Assembly: GCA_020628725.1 (NCBI GenBank)
Contig: JAHDEO010000005.1
Span: 11,174-48,184, forward strand
Source: Saprospiraceae bacterium
GTDB taxonomy: Bacteria; Bacteroidota; Bacteroidia; Chitinophagales; Saprospiraceae
DNA length: 37,011 nucleotides
Direction of reading: 5' to 3'
Part shown: positions 26,601-34,152 of the stretch, piece by piece
How the letters are laid out: every line of letters begins with the position of its first letter
Numbering within the stretch: the first letter of the stretch is position 1
The notes under the pieces: generated by a model
What the model saw: the letters and a program-made list of their open reading frames with translations, nothing else
Told to the model about the DNA's origin: nothing
Databases searched by the model: none
Made by a program: the position numbers and the translations under genes

Positions 26601-29600
26601 TTCGAGTTCGCCACTCCATTCGTAGTTGGTTGCGCCGCTTGCGGTCAAGGTCAGCGTATCGCCATAGTCAATTGTCGCATCAGGTGTCACCACCAAATTG
26701 ACTGCCGGATAAGAAATGACCTCAATCGAAGTGGTGTCGTTGAAGGTCAATTCATCCGTACCCAAAAGCGTATATGCCGCGAGCGTGTAGGTGCTGTCTG
26801 CGATGAGTGTGACGGGCGTTGCAAAGGTATGTTCGAGTGTAAATCCGGGGTCAATTGACTGATTTACAGTTTCTACGATGGGAGTGTCATCGCCCAATTG
26901 ATAGGCTACATCAAAATTAGATTGAGTGAGGCTGCCCGGATTTTTGATGACGATGGTTACGTCGCTATTCGGTGGAATGTCGCAGCCTGTGGTCGGGCTT
27001 AGAATGTCGATGACGCCTAAATTATTTTCCAAACTCGTAAACTCATCTGCACCAATATCGGGCGCAAGCGGATTACGAAAATCACCGTCAATATCTTCAG
27101 GCAAACCATCAACGGGTGTACCTTGTTCGCTTAATAATTGTTGGGCGATGTGGAGATCGTCATTCGCAATAAATTCGGGGTCAAGATTGAAGGAATTGGC
27201 ATCGTGTCCACTGCCCGATTGCCAACTTCCAAGGCTGGTACGATTGCCCATGAGATAGCCAACCTTTCCACCGGGAGCGTAAAAATCGTTGTAATCTGAC
27301 TCGGTGATGTCGTTGGAATTTTCCGCATAAATAGCGTATCCTGTGCCGATATTTGCGAATATATTATTTTTGAGATTCGCAAAATTACCATTCAAATAAA
27401 TGGCGCGTCCTGCGGTCGCTTCGTTGGCTGTAACGAGGATATTATTGTGGAAAATGTCAATGTAATTCCCACTAAGTCGCATTCCGTAAGTCGTACTTGC
27501 GCCGTCAATCGTTACAAAATTATTTCCGATAAGTCCATGTACTTCTGTGCTTGCAGTGCCTGCGCTTACATCAATTCCATAAGTTGCATCATTGAGAATC
27601 AATGTGTTACCAATCACTTCAAAAGCATCACGAGGGCTTAACATATAAATGCCTCGACTCATGCTTCCTGTATTGATAATATCATTCGACCGGATAACCG
27701 GAGCAATGTGATAGCGTATGGTAATGGCATCGCTTGATTGCCCTGTAAACAGATTATCCTCGACTAATAAATTGGTCGAATTATTATAACTATTATCATA
27801 AAAACCATAAGTACCACCGCTAAATTGATTTTCTGTTATTTGTAAATTATCTACAAAATTATCCACGCGAATACCCATATACGAGGTCGAAAATCGACAA
27901 TTATTGATATTTACATTTTCATTTGTACCGGATAAAATCATGCAGTACGCGCTATTCGCATCTTGCTCAAAAGTCAAGTGGCGGAACTCGATGTGATCGG
28001 TGCTATCTAATTGAATGACGATATTACCATAATCGCTCACGCCATTCATTATCGTGACACTCGTACTGTCCTGACTTTCGGATTGAAAGAGGATTTGGTC
28101 ATTGACGGATGCGCCGAGGATTTGATTGATTTCGACATTTTCAGCGTATGTACCGTCTTGAATATTGAAGGTGACATCGCCGACTACGCCGCCACGTTCG
28201 AGGGCTTCGGCGGCTTGTGTAATGGTTTGAAAATCAGCATTATTTGTGCCTATTGTGTATGTGCCTATGAGGGCGGCATACATGTCATCAACTTCGAGGG
28301 TATCGTTGTCAGCGTAGCTGTCAGCTTGCCCGTTGGGGTCGGCTACCCAGACTTTCAAATCATAGGGTTGCGCCACGTCAAATTGGAAGGTACCAATCGA
28401 CACATCATCGGATGTACCGGAGGGGATATTGCCCGTCCAGTTCACCTCGCGGATAGTATCGTTGTTCATTGACCAGCTAATCGTAGCGGAAGTCAAGGGC
28501 GTAGTGAAATTATTGACAACGTTGATAATCAGTTCATTAGTGCCTTGTGGGAAGGGTGGTGTAGGCGAGATTAAATTTACGATTCCAATGTCATCAAAAG
28601 CAGTCGGTGACTCGTCCGCACCGATATAGGGCGAAAGCGGATTCCGTTCATCGCCCTCAATATCTTCCGTGACACCTGCAATCGGAATACCCACTGCGAG
28701 GAGAATATTATTGGTATGTAAATCATCTGCCGACTGGAATAGCGGGTCGAGCGAGATGGAATTACCGTCTTGCTGCGTGGCAAATTCCCAAGCGGTCAAA
28801 TCGGCGGCGTCTGCACCGTCCCAATTACCAAGCGTCGCGCCTGTGGTGTGGTAATCGTTATAATCTTGCACCAAGCCCGTCGTCGTGTAACCTTGCATTG
28901 CCCAACCGCCGCCTTGATGTGAGAAGATGTTGTTGCGAATATCCGCGTTATCACTATATCGTTGGTAAAATGCTTCGTAACTCGCTGCACCTGTTGTCAG
29001 GACGCTATTGAAATATACATTGGTGTTGTCTGCATTATATAAATAAAAGCCATCGCCTTGCGACGAAACCATATTATTGATAATGCGAGAGCTTTGTGCC
29101 GCAACGCTCAGGTCGCGTACATATAAGCCTGTGTTGGTGCTGTTGTTGTAAATTTGATTGTTTTCAATTTGAGTGTATTGGCTGTTACGAGCGTCGATAC
29201 CTGTGTTTCTTATGTCAACTGTATTGCCCATAATTTCAAGGGTATTGGCAACATAACGGACGTAAATGCCCGAACTGCCGTTGGGATTATTTATTTCATT
29301 ATTATGAATAATAACGCTATCGCCATCGTAATTGTAAATTTCGTAATTGCTACTTGTATGAACGCTGTTAATTTGATTATCTGTGATAATGACGCCGTTC
29401 AAAGTATTACTTGACAAAGAAATCGCTTCGCGACAATTATTAAATTCATTCCCCGAAAAACGAAAATCAGCGCAGCTTCCGCTATACGAATTATAGATTG
29501 CGTGGGTATTATTTCCATTAAAAATGCAATTGGAAATATCGAGGTTATTTATGCTGCCATTCAATCTGAAAATGAGGTTATAAGAACCAAAAGGTCGGAA

Positions 29601-32600
29601 AGTCAGATTTTCAAAACAAACATTATCCGTCCCGTTTAATCTGACCACAGCAAAAGCGTTGTTGTCATACGGCGAATTATATTCTATAAGCACATCCGCA
29701 GCATTACCTGTTTCTGAGCTAAATGTTACTTTGTTTACCTCCGAACTTCCGGTTATTTGTCCCAATACCAATTGCTCTGTAAAGGTGTCGCTTCGCATCA
29801 ACATACGCACCGAATCGCGTACTCCGCCGTAATTGAGGGCGTCTTGTACAGCAGCCAAATCAGCAAAGTCAGGCGATGTACCGCCAATCGTAAATTGACC
29901 TGCTAAAGTCGTATAGAAGTTGCTGATAACCAGTGTGTCATCTGTCGGGTCGAGGTCGCTTGCGCCATTGGGTCGGGAAGACCAAATGCGGATTTCGTAT
30001 TCCGTAATTTCCTCAAAATCGTAATTGCCGAGTGGGACATTTTCGCTGTCGCCTACGTTCAAATTACCCACCCAAGCGACGGGTGTTTGTGCCATGCTAT
30101 TCACTTCCCAATACAGCGAATCCGTCATCAAAATACTCGGTCCGCTATTCAACAAATCTACCGAAACAGGATGCGTGCCGGGGTCAAGCGGCAACTCAGG
30201 TTCGGCGAATGTGATACCTGCATTGTCGCCCGTAGGTGTGAACTCATACGCGCCCATATCCGGCGGCGTGCTACGTGTAGTGCCTTCAATATCAAGCGGA
30301 TGTTCGGTAATTGTTTCTCCTGCTTCATCAAGTAAAGCCTGATTTGGGCGGAGGTCGTCAGCACTATTGTAAACGGGATTAGTTACAACGGAATTGGCGT
30401 CTTGCGAAGAGGCAGCTTGCCAGTCAGCGAGGTTGGCGTAGTTGGTGTCTTGCCAATTGCCAAAATTGCTGCCTGTGCTGTAATAGGCGTTGTAGTCTTG
30501 CACCAAATCGGTCTGAGAATAAGCGTAAATCGCCAAGCCGCCGCCTTGGTGTGAAAAGACGTTATTACGGAAATTCGAGTAATCAGAATATCGCTGATAA
30601 AACGCCTCGTAGTTTGCCGCACCTGTCGTCAATACACTGTTGAAATAGACATCCGTGTAATCATTATTATAACAATAAAAACCATCGCCCTGCCCGGAAA
30701 CCACATTATTGACTACGCTTGAGCGTCGGGCAACATTACCATTATCGCGGACATATAAGCCTGTATTTGTACTGAAATTATAAACTTGGTTATTTTCGAT
30801 TTGAATATGTCCAGCATTACGGGTGTCGATACCTGTGTATCTTATGTCAACTGTATTACCCACAATTTCAAGGGTATTGGCAATATAACGTGCGTAAATT
30901 CCCGAACTACCATTTGGATTATTCATTTGATTGTTATGAATAATAATACTATCGGGGTCGTAACAATAAATATCATAATTACTTCCTGTGTGAACGCTGT
31001 TAATTTGATTATCTGTGATAATAACGCCGTTCAAAGTATTACTTGACAGGTGAATTGTTTCGCGGCAATTATTAAATTCATTATCCGAAAAATTAAAATC
31101 AGAACAAGCTCCACTATAAGAATTATAAATCGCGTGGGTATTATTTCCATTAAAAATACAATTGGAAATATCGAGGTTATTTATGCTGCCATTCAATCTG
31201 AAAATGAGGTTATAACTGCCTCCAAGCGGCTCAAAAGTCAGATGTTGAAAAGCTACGTTGTCTGTTCCTTGCAATCTGACCATTGCAAAATTATTATTAT
31301 CATACGGCGAATCATATTGAATGGTGACATCGGCTGCATTGCCGGTTTCTGCTTGGAAAGTGACGGTGTTTGTCGGCGAAGTTCCCGCGAATTGCCAGAG
31401 ATATAATCGCTCGATGTATGTACCGCTTCGTATTAACATATTGACCGCACCGCGTATTCCACCATAATTTACGGCATCTTGTGCCGCAGTCAAATCAGCG
31501 AAATCAGGCGATGCGCCGCCCACTGTAAAATCCCCTGCCAATGTGGTGTATAAATTACTGATAACCAATGTGTCATCCATTGGGTCAATATCTGTCATTC
31601 CATTCGGACGGCTTGACCAAATGCGGATTTCGTATTCCGTAATTTCATCAAATTGGTAATTGCCGAGTGCGACACTTTCGCTGTCGCCTACATTCAAATT
31701 ACCTGCCCAAGCAACGGGTGTTTGTGCCACGCCATTCACCTCCCAATACAAGGAATCGGTCATCAAAATACTCGGTCCGTTATTCATCAAATCCACTGAA
31801 ACGGGGTAGGTTCCGGGGTCAAAAGGCGTGAGTGGCGCGGTATAGGTGATGCCTGAATTGTCGCCCGTTGCAGTAAATTCGTATGCGCCCATGTCCGGTG
31901 GCGTACTGCGCGTAGTACCTTCAATATCAAGTGGATACATGGCAATCGCTGCGCCTGCGTCGTCGATGAGTGCTTGATTTGGTCGTAGGTCAGTCGTGCT
32001 TGTATAGACGGGATTGGCGTTGATAGAATTGGCGTCTTGCGAAGATGTGGCTTGCCAGTCGGCGAGGTTGGAGTAGTTGGTGTCTTGCCAATTTCCGAAA
32101 TTGCTGCCCGTGTTGTGATAGGCGTTATAATCTTGTACCAAATTCGTTGCAGCATAGCTGTAAATTGCTAAACCGCCACCTTGATGTGAGAAGATATTAT
32201 TGCGAATGTCGGTATTGTCCGAGTATCTTTGATAGAATGCCTCGTAGCTGCTCAAACCTGTTGTAAGAACGCTATTGAAATAGACATCTGCGTAGTCATT
32301 ATTGTAGAAATACATGCCATCGCCTTGCCCGGAAACGACATTATTGACGATGCTTGAGCGTCGGGCAACATTACCGTTATCGCGGATATACATGCCCGTA
32401 TTTGTACTGAAATTATACACTTCGTTATTTTCAATTTGAACGTGTGTGGAATTTCGAGCATCAATACCTGTGTATCTTATATCAACTGTATTGCCCACAA
32501 TTTCAAGGGTGTTGGCAACATAACGCGCGTAAATGCCCGAACTACCGCTTGCATTGATAGATGTATTATTATGAATAATCAGACTATCAATATCATAGCA

Positions 32601-33239
32601 ATAAATATCGTAATTGCTGCCTGTATGGACGCTGTTGAATGTATTATCTGATATAATGACATCGGTCATACTGTTATTGCTGAGAGAAATCGCTTCGCGA
32701 CAATTATTGAATTCATTATTGGTGAAACTCAATCCTGTACAACTTCCACCATAAGAATTGTAAATGGCGTAGGTGTTATTTCCATTAAAAACGCAATCGG
32801 AAATCTCGACATCGCTCGTTCCATTTGACAATCTGAAAATGAGGTTATAATTATTACCGAGCGGTTCAAAGGTCAGGTTTTGGAAACGGATATGGTCTGT
32901 GCCATCCAATCGGACTACAGCATAGTTGTTGCCATCATACGGCGAATCGTATTGAATCGTGACATCGGCTGCACTGCCTGTTTCGGATTGAAATGTAATC
33001 GTATTGGTGCTTGATGCGCCGAATATTTCTTCGATGGTCATTTGCTCGATGTACGTCCCTGAGCGTATGTCGAAAATGACGGGCGAGCTGATTCCGTTGA
33101 GATTCAGGTCATTAACGGCGTCCGAAAGCGTCGGGTAATCCGGCGAACTGCCGCCGATTGTGTACGTTCCTGAAAGTTGACTATGTGCTAAAAAGGGGAA
33201 AAGGAGTAGAGTAGATAGAAGGTAGAATCGTGTCATCAT
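17673..33239 (-). CDS. Giant multidomain T9SS-secreted surface protein (5,188 aa)
   Basis: Secreted surface protein, probably an adhesin or structural fibre. The signal peptide is residues 1-20 (cleavage after 'FLAHS'). Three tandem right-handed beta-helix modules start at residues 24, 569 and 1114, each exactly 545 residues ('GGSSPDYPTLSDAVNDL'-type start, parallel beta-helix middle, CARDB-like end). A fourth, divergent one covers 1659 to about 2178. Then follow a CARDB-like region (about 2255-2380), Calx-beta-like repeats (about 2382-2790), a second CARDB-like region (about 2797-2900), carboxypeptidase-regulatory-like parts (about 2945-2985, 3233-3320), a Cys/Gly-rich stretch (3469-3615), a large unassigned conserved-looking block (about 3790-4113), SbsA/Big-type Ig-like repeats (about 4205-4740), a PKD-like domain (about 4745-4830), and a type A T9SS sorting domain ('FNVYPNPAKDEIFID', 5110-5188). 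The frame is open throughout. The ligand is unknown. Confidence 0.95.
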   Translation of the reverse strand: MMTRFYLLSTLLLFPFLAHSQLSGTYTIGGSSPDYPTLSDAVNDLNLNGISSPVIFDIRSGTYIEQMTIEEIFGASSTNTITFQSETGSAADVTIQYDSPYDGNNYAVVRLDGTDHIRFQNLTFEPLGNNYNLIFRLSNGTSDVEISDCVFNGNNTYAIYNSYGGSCTGLSFTNNEFNNCREAISLSNNSMTDVIISDNTFNSVHTGSNYDIYCYDIDSLIIHNNTSINASGSSGIYARYVANTLEIVGNTVDIRYTGIDARNSTHVQIENNEVYNFSTNTGMYIRDNGNVARRSSIVNNVVSGQGDGMYFYNNDYADVYFNSVLTTGLSSYEAFYQRYSDNTDIRNNIFSHQGGGLAIYSYAATNLVQDYNAYHNTGSNFGNWQDTNYSNLADWQATSSQDANSINANPVYTSTTDLRPNQALIDDAGAAIAMYPLDIEGTTRSTPPDMGAYEFTATGDNSGITYTAPLTPFDPGTYPVSVDLMNNGPSILMTDSLYWEVNGVAQTPVAWAGNLNVGDSESVALGNYQFDEITEYEIRIWSSRPNGMTDIDPMDDTLVISNLYTTLAGDFTVGGASPDFADLTAAQDAVNYGGIRGAVNMLIRSGTYIERLYLWQFAGTSPTNTVTFQAETGNAADVTIQYDSPYDNNNFAMVRLQGTDNVAFQHLTFEPLGGSYNLIFRLNGSINNLDISNCIFNGNNTHAIYNSYSGACSDFNFSDNEFNNCRETIHLSSNTLNGVIITDNQINSVHTGSNYDIYCYDPDSIIIHNNQMNNPNGSSGIYARYIANTLEIVGNTVDIRYTGIDTRNAGHIQIENNQVYNFSTNTGLYVRDNGNVARRSSVVNNVVSGQGDGFYCYNNDYTDVYFNSVLTTGAANYEAFYQRYSDYSNFRNNVFSHQGGGLAIYAYSQTDLVQDYNAYYSTGSNFGNWQDTNYANLADWQAASSQDANSVVTNPVYNSADDLRPNQALLDEAGETITEHPLDIEGTTRSTPPDMGAYEFTPTGDNAGITFAEPELPLDPGTHPVSVDLLNSGPSILMTDSLYWEVNSMAQTPVAWVGNLNVGDSENVPLGNYDFEEITEYEIRIWSSRPNGASDLDPTDDTLVISNFYTTLAGQFTIGGTSPDFADLAAVQDALNYGGVRDSVRMLMRSDTFTEQLVLGQITGSSEVNKVTFSSETGNAADVLIEYNSPYDNNAFAVVRLNGTDNVCFENLTFRPFGSYNLIFRLNGSINNLDISNCIFNGNNTHAIYNSYSGSCADFRFSGNEFNNCREAISLSSNTLNGVIITDNQINSVHTSSNYEIYNYDGDSVIIHNNEINNPNGSSGIYVRYVANTLEIMGNTVDIRNTGIDARNSQYTQIENNQIYNNSTNTGLYVRDLSVAAQSSRIINNMVSSQGDGFYLYNADNTNVYFNSVLTTGAASYEAFYQRYSDNADIRNNIFSHQGGGWAMQGYTTTGLVQDYNDYHTTGATLGNWDGADAADLTAWEFATQQDGNSISLDPLFQSADDLHTNNILLAVGIPIAGVTEDIEGDERNPLSPYIGADESPTAFDDIGIVNLISPTPPFPQGTNELIINVVNNFTTPLTSATISWSMNNDTIREVNWTGNIPSGTSDDVSIGTFQFDVAQPYDLKVWVADPNGQADSYADNDTLEVDDMYAALIGTYTIGTNNADFQTITQAAEALERGGVVGDVTFNIQDGTYAENVEINQILGASVNDQILFQSESQDSTSVTIMNGVSDYGNIVIQLDSTDHIEFRHLTFEQDANSAYCMILSGTNENVNINNCRFSTSYMGIRVDNFVDNLQITENQFSGGTYGFYDNSYNNSTNLLVEDNLFTGQSSDAITIRYHIAPVIRSNDIINTGSMSRGIYMLSPRDAFEVIGNTLILNDATYGIDVSAGTASTEVHGLIGNNFVTIDGASTTYGMRLSGNYIDIFHNNILVTANEATAGRAIYLNGNFANLKNNIFANIGTGYAIYAENSNDITESDYNDFYAPGGKVGYLMGNRTSLGSWQSGSGHDANSFNLDPEFIANDDLHIAQQLLSEQGTPVDGLPEDIDGDFRNPLAPDIGADEFTSLENNLGVIDILSPTTGCDIPPNSDVTIVIKNPGSLTQSNFDVAYQLGDDTPIVETVNQSIDPGFTLEHTFATPVTLIADSTYTLAAYTLLGTDELTFNDTTSIEVISYPAVNLVVTPDATIDYGDTLTLTASGATNYEWSGELEGENPFSPTLQVAPFETQMYQVVATDDNGCEATATVTITVNPLPELPDLQVINVVSDLTTAQPGDPATVTWTIGNIGDGAAVTDWTEKVYIEAPGGQNRTLVGQFDYDGTDSLQAGAFFNRSYNLNLPNDLNIGNQGIFVVEIIPNILEIPLSTANNIAFENQAWTIESILFLTLANDQINEGNSLYCTVTRSGSTVQSQTVNITLNEPARFNASATVTISAGQAGRAFYIYSIQNSDLEGDIEIEMTASATGYTPDTEQFLLIDDEIPTLSINNLPAMIAEGEVLDFDIVTDFSSPDTLFINIISDSPDEVPLPTPVVIPPGMTTANVQVTLPDDDIAEEDEIITITAGSAGLVAANASFTLTNDEDIPAITFAITNDTISESSGFYATEGVITRLGNASSVLQVDIATDSPGALYLPSTVPLGPGEMEKRFFIGVFDNLQNEGIREIEITASVLIASCNCTASSTSAGVFSDTLTVLDNDGPTLTAFVNPLSLAEGSTNAGTLRIERNTPTDVPLTVNLTSSDETELVLPATVIIPIGASSVNVDIETVADGIVDGNQQVTIQAEATDFSPGIVFVIVTDNNKPDFEIVNVTLDDTNLAAQEPFNFRVFLTNSGLASAPSGAVIRGYISDDPILNNSDFQIGQYTTNTSIAIGDTLEIWDVGITPYEAGAYYLIFEVNPESTITEIQYQNNTSEPLTVTLEPDYFGTAIVDEAVFLQGDDIVIYGESVDEFDTPVPNVELELYVITGDNIRREFSVTTDGSGAYSTVFEPLPNEAGHYEVGASFPDMGANTAQDEFDILGIELNANQFILWEVLLNEPITGTISVRNRSDVTLNNVMAETLSLPAGASVTFDTIPAIAGGATEEFNYTVNGTEVSPIGFYQEIPLRITSDENLSYEQTAFYFCQAQQGYISAEISSINRTISQTQSNYLEFQIYNNGEGETGEITVSLPPVDFMSLITLPTMPSLESGDTSLVIIEFKPGASLPLNTPANGNIVINAANGNFLNIPYTVEKVSEETGGIIVDVVDQYTYFTEEAPHVAGAQVKISHYFTGEVFAEGVTDEDGLFMADSLPEGTLRLTVQAEQHEGYNNTVEILPGTDVTETVFLPYQAISFTWDVVPTTVEDVYEIDLIMEFETNVPAPVVLLEMPDSMPQLFGSEEYNFYATMTNFGLITARDVELNFPTDDPEYEFITNYTPTDLLAQQAIQVPVVMRRRNGGQNEEFVNDDGYNTYGDVSDFLGIEKDGFESFQSQSLSGNCQDFTFTAYWYECGDNGLWQQGGEMFTYSGRVCPGNGSGLPGGGFGPGGGSPNGCPGCPGTGPSNPNNNTPSTVTEIGCNACVNSVVFTALGCYPPTGAIGCIGGVLTSGSNTGAFFGLLGCIPKKGIGCIISIICTINSCAGGDLCSDGDGNLQLEDFLYKSSGDVPPIIQQAGDDLVQVQMAYEAHNAWMDEYFGPLADNDNVSEFAVALSPFVDNELPVSPSDANDIKAQLADFDISESEIDAFISRWNETQMAWSNGIYAPNATYPNIVNRDSIEAYIAEIQSVQDYAFNRGYASIDEMLYESIDIIVDQGESNSGVCSSVTIQISQQLTMTREAFEGTLGVFNGHPTDALQDLQLNLEILNPDGVLSNDLFQIEVTGLNNLTGVDGTGSLAAQQDGSATILFIPEPGAAPTVPVNYSFGGSVSYLDPFSGLEVTVPLIPVTLQVNPSPDLYLHYFMQRDIYGDDPLTEAIEPIIPAELAVMVENNGYGVAMGVLIESAQPEIVKNEDGLAIEFSLIGSNLQGEPANMGLTNIQFGDIAPLSTKVGQWYFTSTLLGHFISYETNLVHLSSFGNPDLSLISGVELHESIHTIEVYTQDDGVDDFLVNEIQDANETPDAIYLSQGNLIYDVFEAQDAYFTGNILAAGNTNTFHIDPSAQGWNYIKIDDPGNGNFEIVSVTRDSDGQEIPLKNAWLTHVTLPDSKEPVYEDKFHFVDDFDTFDEVTYTVVWSPKDPNPPFVVSIEGHPNQLTAMQVETLTVTFSEEIIDGTFGTEDLMLRLQGGSNLIDNSVIITEIDSVTFEVDISALTVNDGFYVFTAQAAGVEDLTGTSGEVGEQVSWTQFLSVPSVLEFTGFPENGFTNQLNTIQILFNMPINPATFTADDLEVMFGGGIQAGTFTISPLNAENTLFEVTNINSFISNDGEYELIIDMTGIESDGGTPGLAMQSETFTMDTQAPQLTNLLRFIGGGLDAQHYTGANMNFDEAIMEFDTMAISLLKDGAAQYLDPAEISIVNPTSFKVESFDQTTYPEGDYVLNVDVSQISDLAGNFGTGTETTTWTVDRTPEIAISGLGISPDMGYSLVDGVTATNVLDLSFGINQAADVIRIYQDDNGSLTLLTTLNAVPAGAVTVPLLFDTGGNTAILVEATDEDGNTVEANFDIYIDESALTADWDLAPNQVLTEHPDTLVLTFSAQLLDFSEVQNALVLLYDNNVLDASDLSIEAISLTEFELTGLSTIDDTPGTYSIGVDLTLLNKYTSGVSGNDISYATWEIEVGSNALPVADAGLDSLVTMETTYMLDATNSFDPDGDDLTFQWYPPDGITLNDETIATPSFSITAANQGQELDFLVSVSDGVAFSTDIVTVEVDLSSIPTCAMGAGLPMADAVSAGVCVTDLQGWQHFTDNMGRILFSLNTSGSDLGNVSANLYVNDMPIDYNGEYTLMERHYRISPEIAPQSMVSVRLYFTDGEYQNLTGNNSPMENELSVVRYSGTGEDDVYDPTEGGDLTFITTTLGTDFGVNYVEFQVDDFSEFWIRDTAILIPVELVSFNAINRERDVQLLWQTATEQNSDYFEVQRSRNGVDFESITKVQAAGTSSTIQNYEHIDEQPFSGNSYYRLEQFDTDGSSTYSRTVAIYRKPLGVDFNVYPNPAKDEIFIDYKDGLLGDLQCQIYNTLGQEIYKTSWTIPTNNQIMIPVSQLSDGVYFIHLRNGIHRETIEFVKY
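28266..33170 (-). repeat. Three tandem 1,635-bp coding repeats in the giant gene
   Basis: Modules start at nt 33170, 31535 and 29900, and a fourth, divergent one follows at 28265, so the three spacings are each exactly 1,635 bp. Modules 1-3 are alike at the DNA level; modules 2 and 3 share a 57-nt identical stretch (29527-29583 and 31159-31215), while modules 1 and 2 share others near 30720 and 32350. This points to tandem duplication followed by patchy exchange. Confidence 0.9.
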
Positions 33240-33277
33240 AACGAAAATTTGATGAGTGTTATTAGTGTTTGAATAAT

Positions 33278-33307
33278 CATATATCCATCGGGAGACTAAA
33301 TAGTCAA
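33278..33307 (-). promoter_or_regulatory. Weak candidate promoter for the giant gene
   Basis: Minus-strand TTGACT and TATATG are 18 nt apart, about 40 nt before the ATG. This is more sigma70-like than the usual Bacteroidota TTG/TAnnTTTG pattern, so it is a low-confidence call. The surrounding gap 33240-33653 is AT-rich and otherwise shows no gene, repeat or clear terminator. Confidence 0.27.
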
Positions 33308-33653
33308 CCGTTCAGTGGATGAAAAACTGTTCTATAATTGGTTTTGGTCAGCAGAAGGTGTGAATGGACGGGAGCATAATTAGATGTGAAAATATTTTAT
33401 GCCAAGACATACTTCAAAAAAAAACATGAAATGTGACATTGTAAAAATATTTTTATTCTAATACAAGGTAAAAATAATATTAAAATAACTTAAAGTAAAG
33501 TTTTATTGAATTATTTTTTGTTTGTATTTGATATTATTATGGTGTATAAAAAATGATAAGAAAAGTGCCTGAAAGCAAAACAACCGCCCCAAATTAAATA
33601 TGGAATGGCTGCTCATTTTTCGGTGTTCGGAAGTATGTTGTTGGGAATTTTTG

Positions 33654-33730
33654 TGGTACTCCGGACGGGGCTCGAACCCGCAATCTCCCGCGTGAAAGGC
33701 GGACGACTTAACCAATTTGTCCACCGGAGC
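33654..33730 (-). tRNA. tRNA-Glu (UUC)
   Basis: Full cloverleaf: acceptor GCTCCGG / CCGGAGT, D-stem GAC/GTC, anticodon stem TCCGC/GCGGG with loop CTTTCAC giving anticodon TTC, T-arm GCGGG-TTCGAGC-CCCGT, discriminator A and an encoded CCA. U8 is present. It is the most canonical of the four tRNAs in the cluster and the last in transcription order. The 73-aa ORF in the track here is only its shadow. Confidence 0.95.
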
Positions 33731-33823
33731 TTGGTAATGCTACAATGCTTGAATGATGTAATGCTACAATGTAATGAGTGAATGAGCGAATTTTGAATGA
33801 ATGAATATTTTCAATGCACGTCG
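33731..33823. repeat. tRNA spacer 1: 'aatgctacaatg' and 'aatgagtgaatgag' words
   Basis: The spacer between tRNA-Glu and tRNA-Gln is built of short related words (aatgctacaatgcttgaatg, gagtgaatgagcg, gaatgaatgaatatt). The same vocabulary fills every other spacer of the cluster and reappears after the second redoxin gene. Confidence 0.75.
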
Positions 33824-33896
33824 TAATCCGAATAGGAATCGAACCTATATCCCCTGAGTCAAAGTCAGACATCTTAAGCCATTAGACGACCGGATT
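33824..33896 (-). tRNA. tRNA-Gln (UUG)
   Basis: 73-nt cloverleaf: acceptor AATCCGG / TCGGATT, D-stem GTCT/AGAT, anticodon stem TCTGA/TCAGG with loop CTTTGAC (anticodon TTG), T-arm ATAGG-TTCGATT-CCTAT, discriminator A. CCA is not encoded (CGA follows). U8 is present. Confidence 0.9.
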
Positions 33897-34066
33897 ATAT
33901 AATGCTTAAATGTCAATGAGTGAATGAGTGATTTTGAATGAGTGAATGTTTCATGTGTGGATTTTTTTACAAAAAAATAAATCAAATCGCATGTTGGAAA
34001 CATTCACTCATTCGCTCATTCATAATTCACTCATTTATTGTAGCATTATCGCATTTAAGCATTGCT
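33897..34066. repeat. tRNA spacer 2: inverted word array
   Basis: The left half carries 'tgaatgagtgaatgtttc', the right half the inverse 'aaacattcactcattcgctc', then 'attgtagcattatcgcattt'. The core 'atgtgtggatttttttacaa' to 'aatcaaatcg' is shared with the spacer at 34153-34359, so spacer and tRNA appear to have duplicated together or received the same insert. Confidence 0.8.
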
Positions 34067-34152
34067 TGGACGCGGAGGCGGGAATCGAACCCGCGAGGCA
34101 CAAAGGCAGATGCTTATGAGACACCCCCGATACCAACTTCGGACACTCCGCA
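34067..34152 (-). tRNA. tRNA with CAU anticodon (Met/Ile2 class) and enlarged variable region
   Basis: 7-bp acceptor TGCGGAG / CTCCGCG, U8, D-arm with GG, anticodon stem GGTGT/GCATC (two G-U pairs) with loop CTCATAA giving CAT, T-arm GCGGG-TTCGATT-CCCGC and encoded CCA. The variable region is about 14 nt (TGCCTTTGTGCCTC), between class I and class II size and not clearly paired, and the discriminator is U. Whether it is charged with Met or, after lysidine modification, Ile cannot be told. Confidence 0.65.

Noticed and set aside
17762-32651. Many short ORFs on both strands inside the giant gene
   Set aside because: They are shadows of one uninterrupted 5,188-codon frame with coherent domains.
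33503-33724. 73-aa minus-strand ORF
   Set aside because: It overlaps tRNA-Glu; the N-terminal half is the tRNA read as protein.
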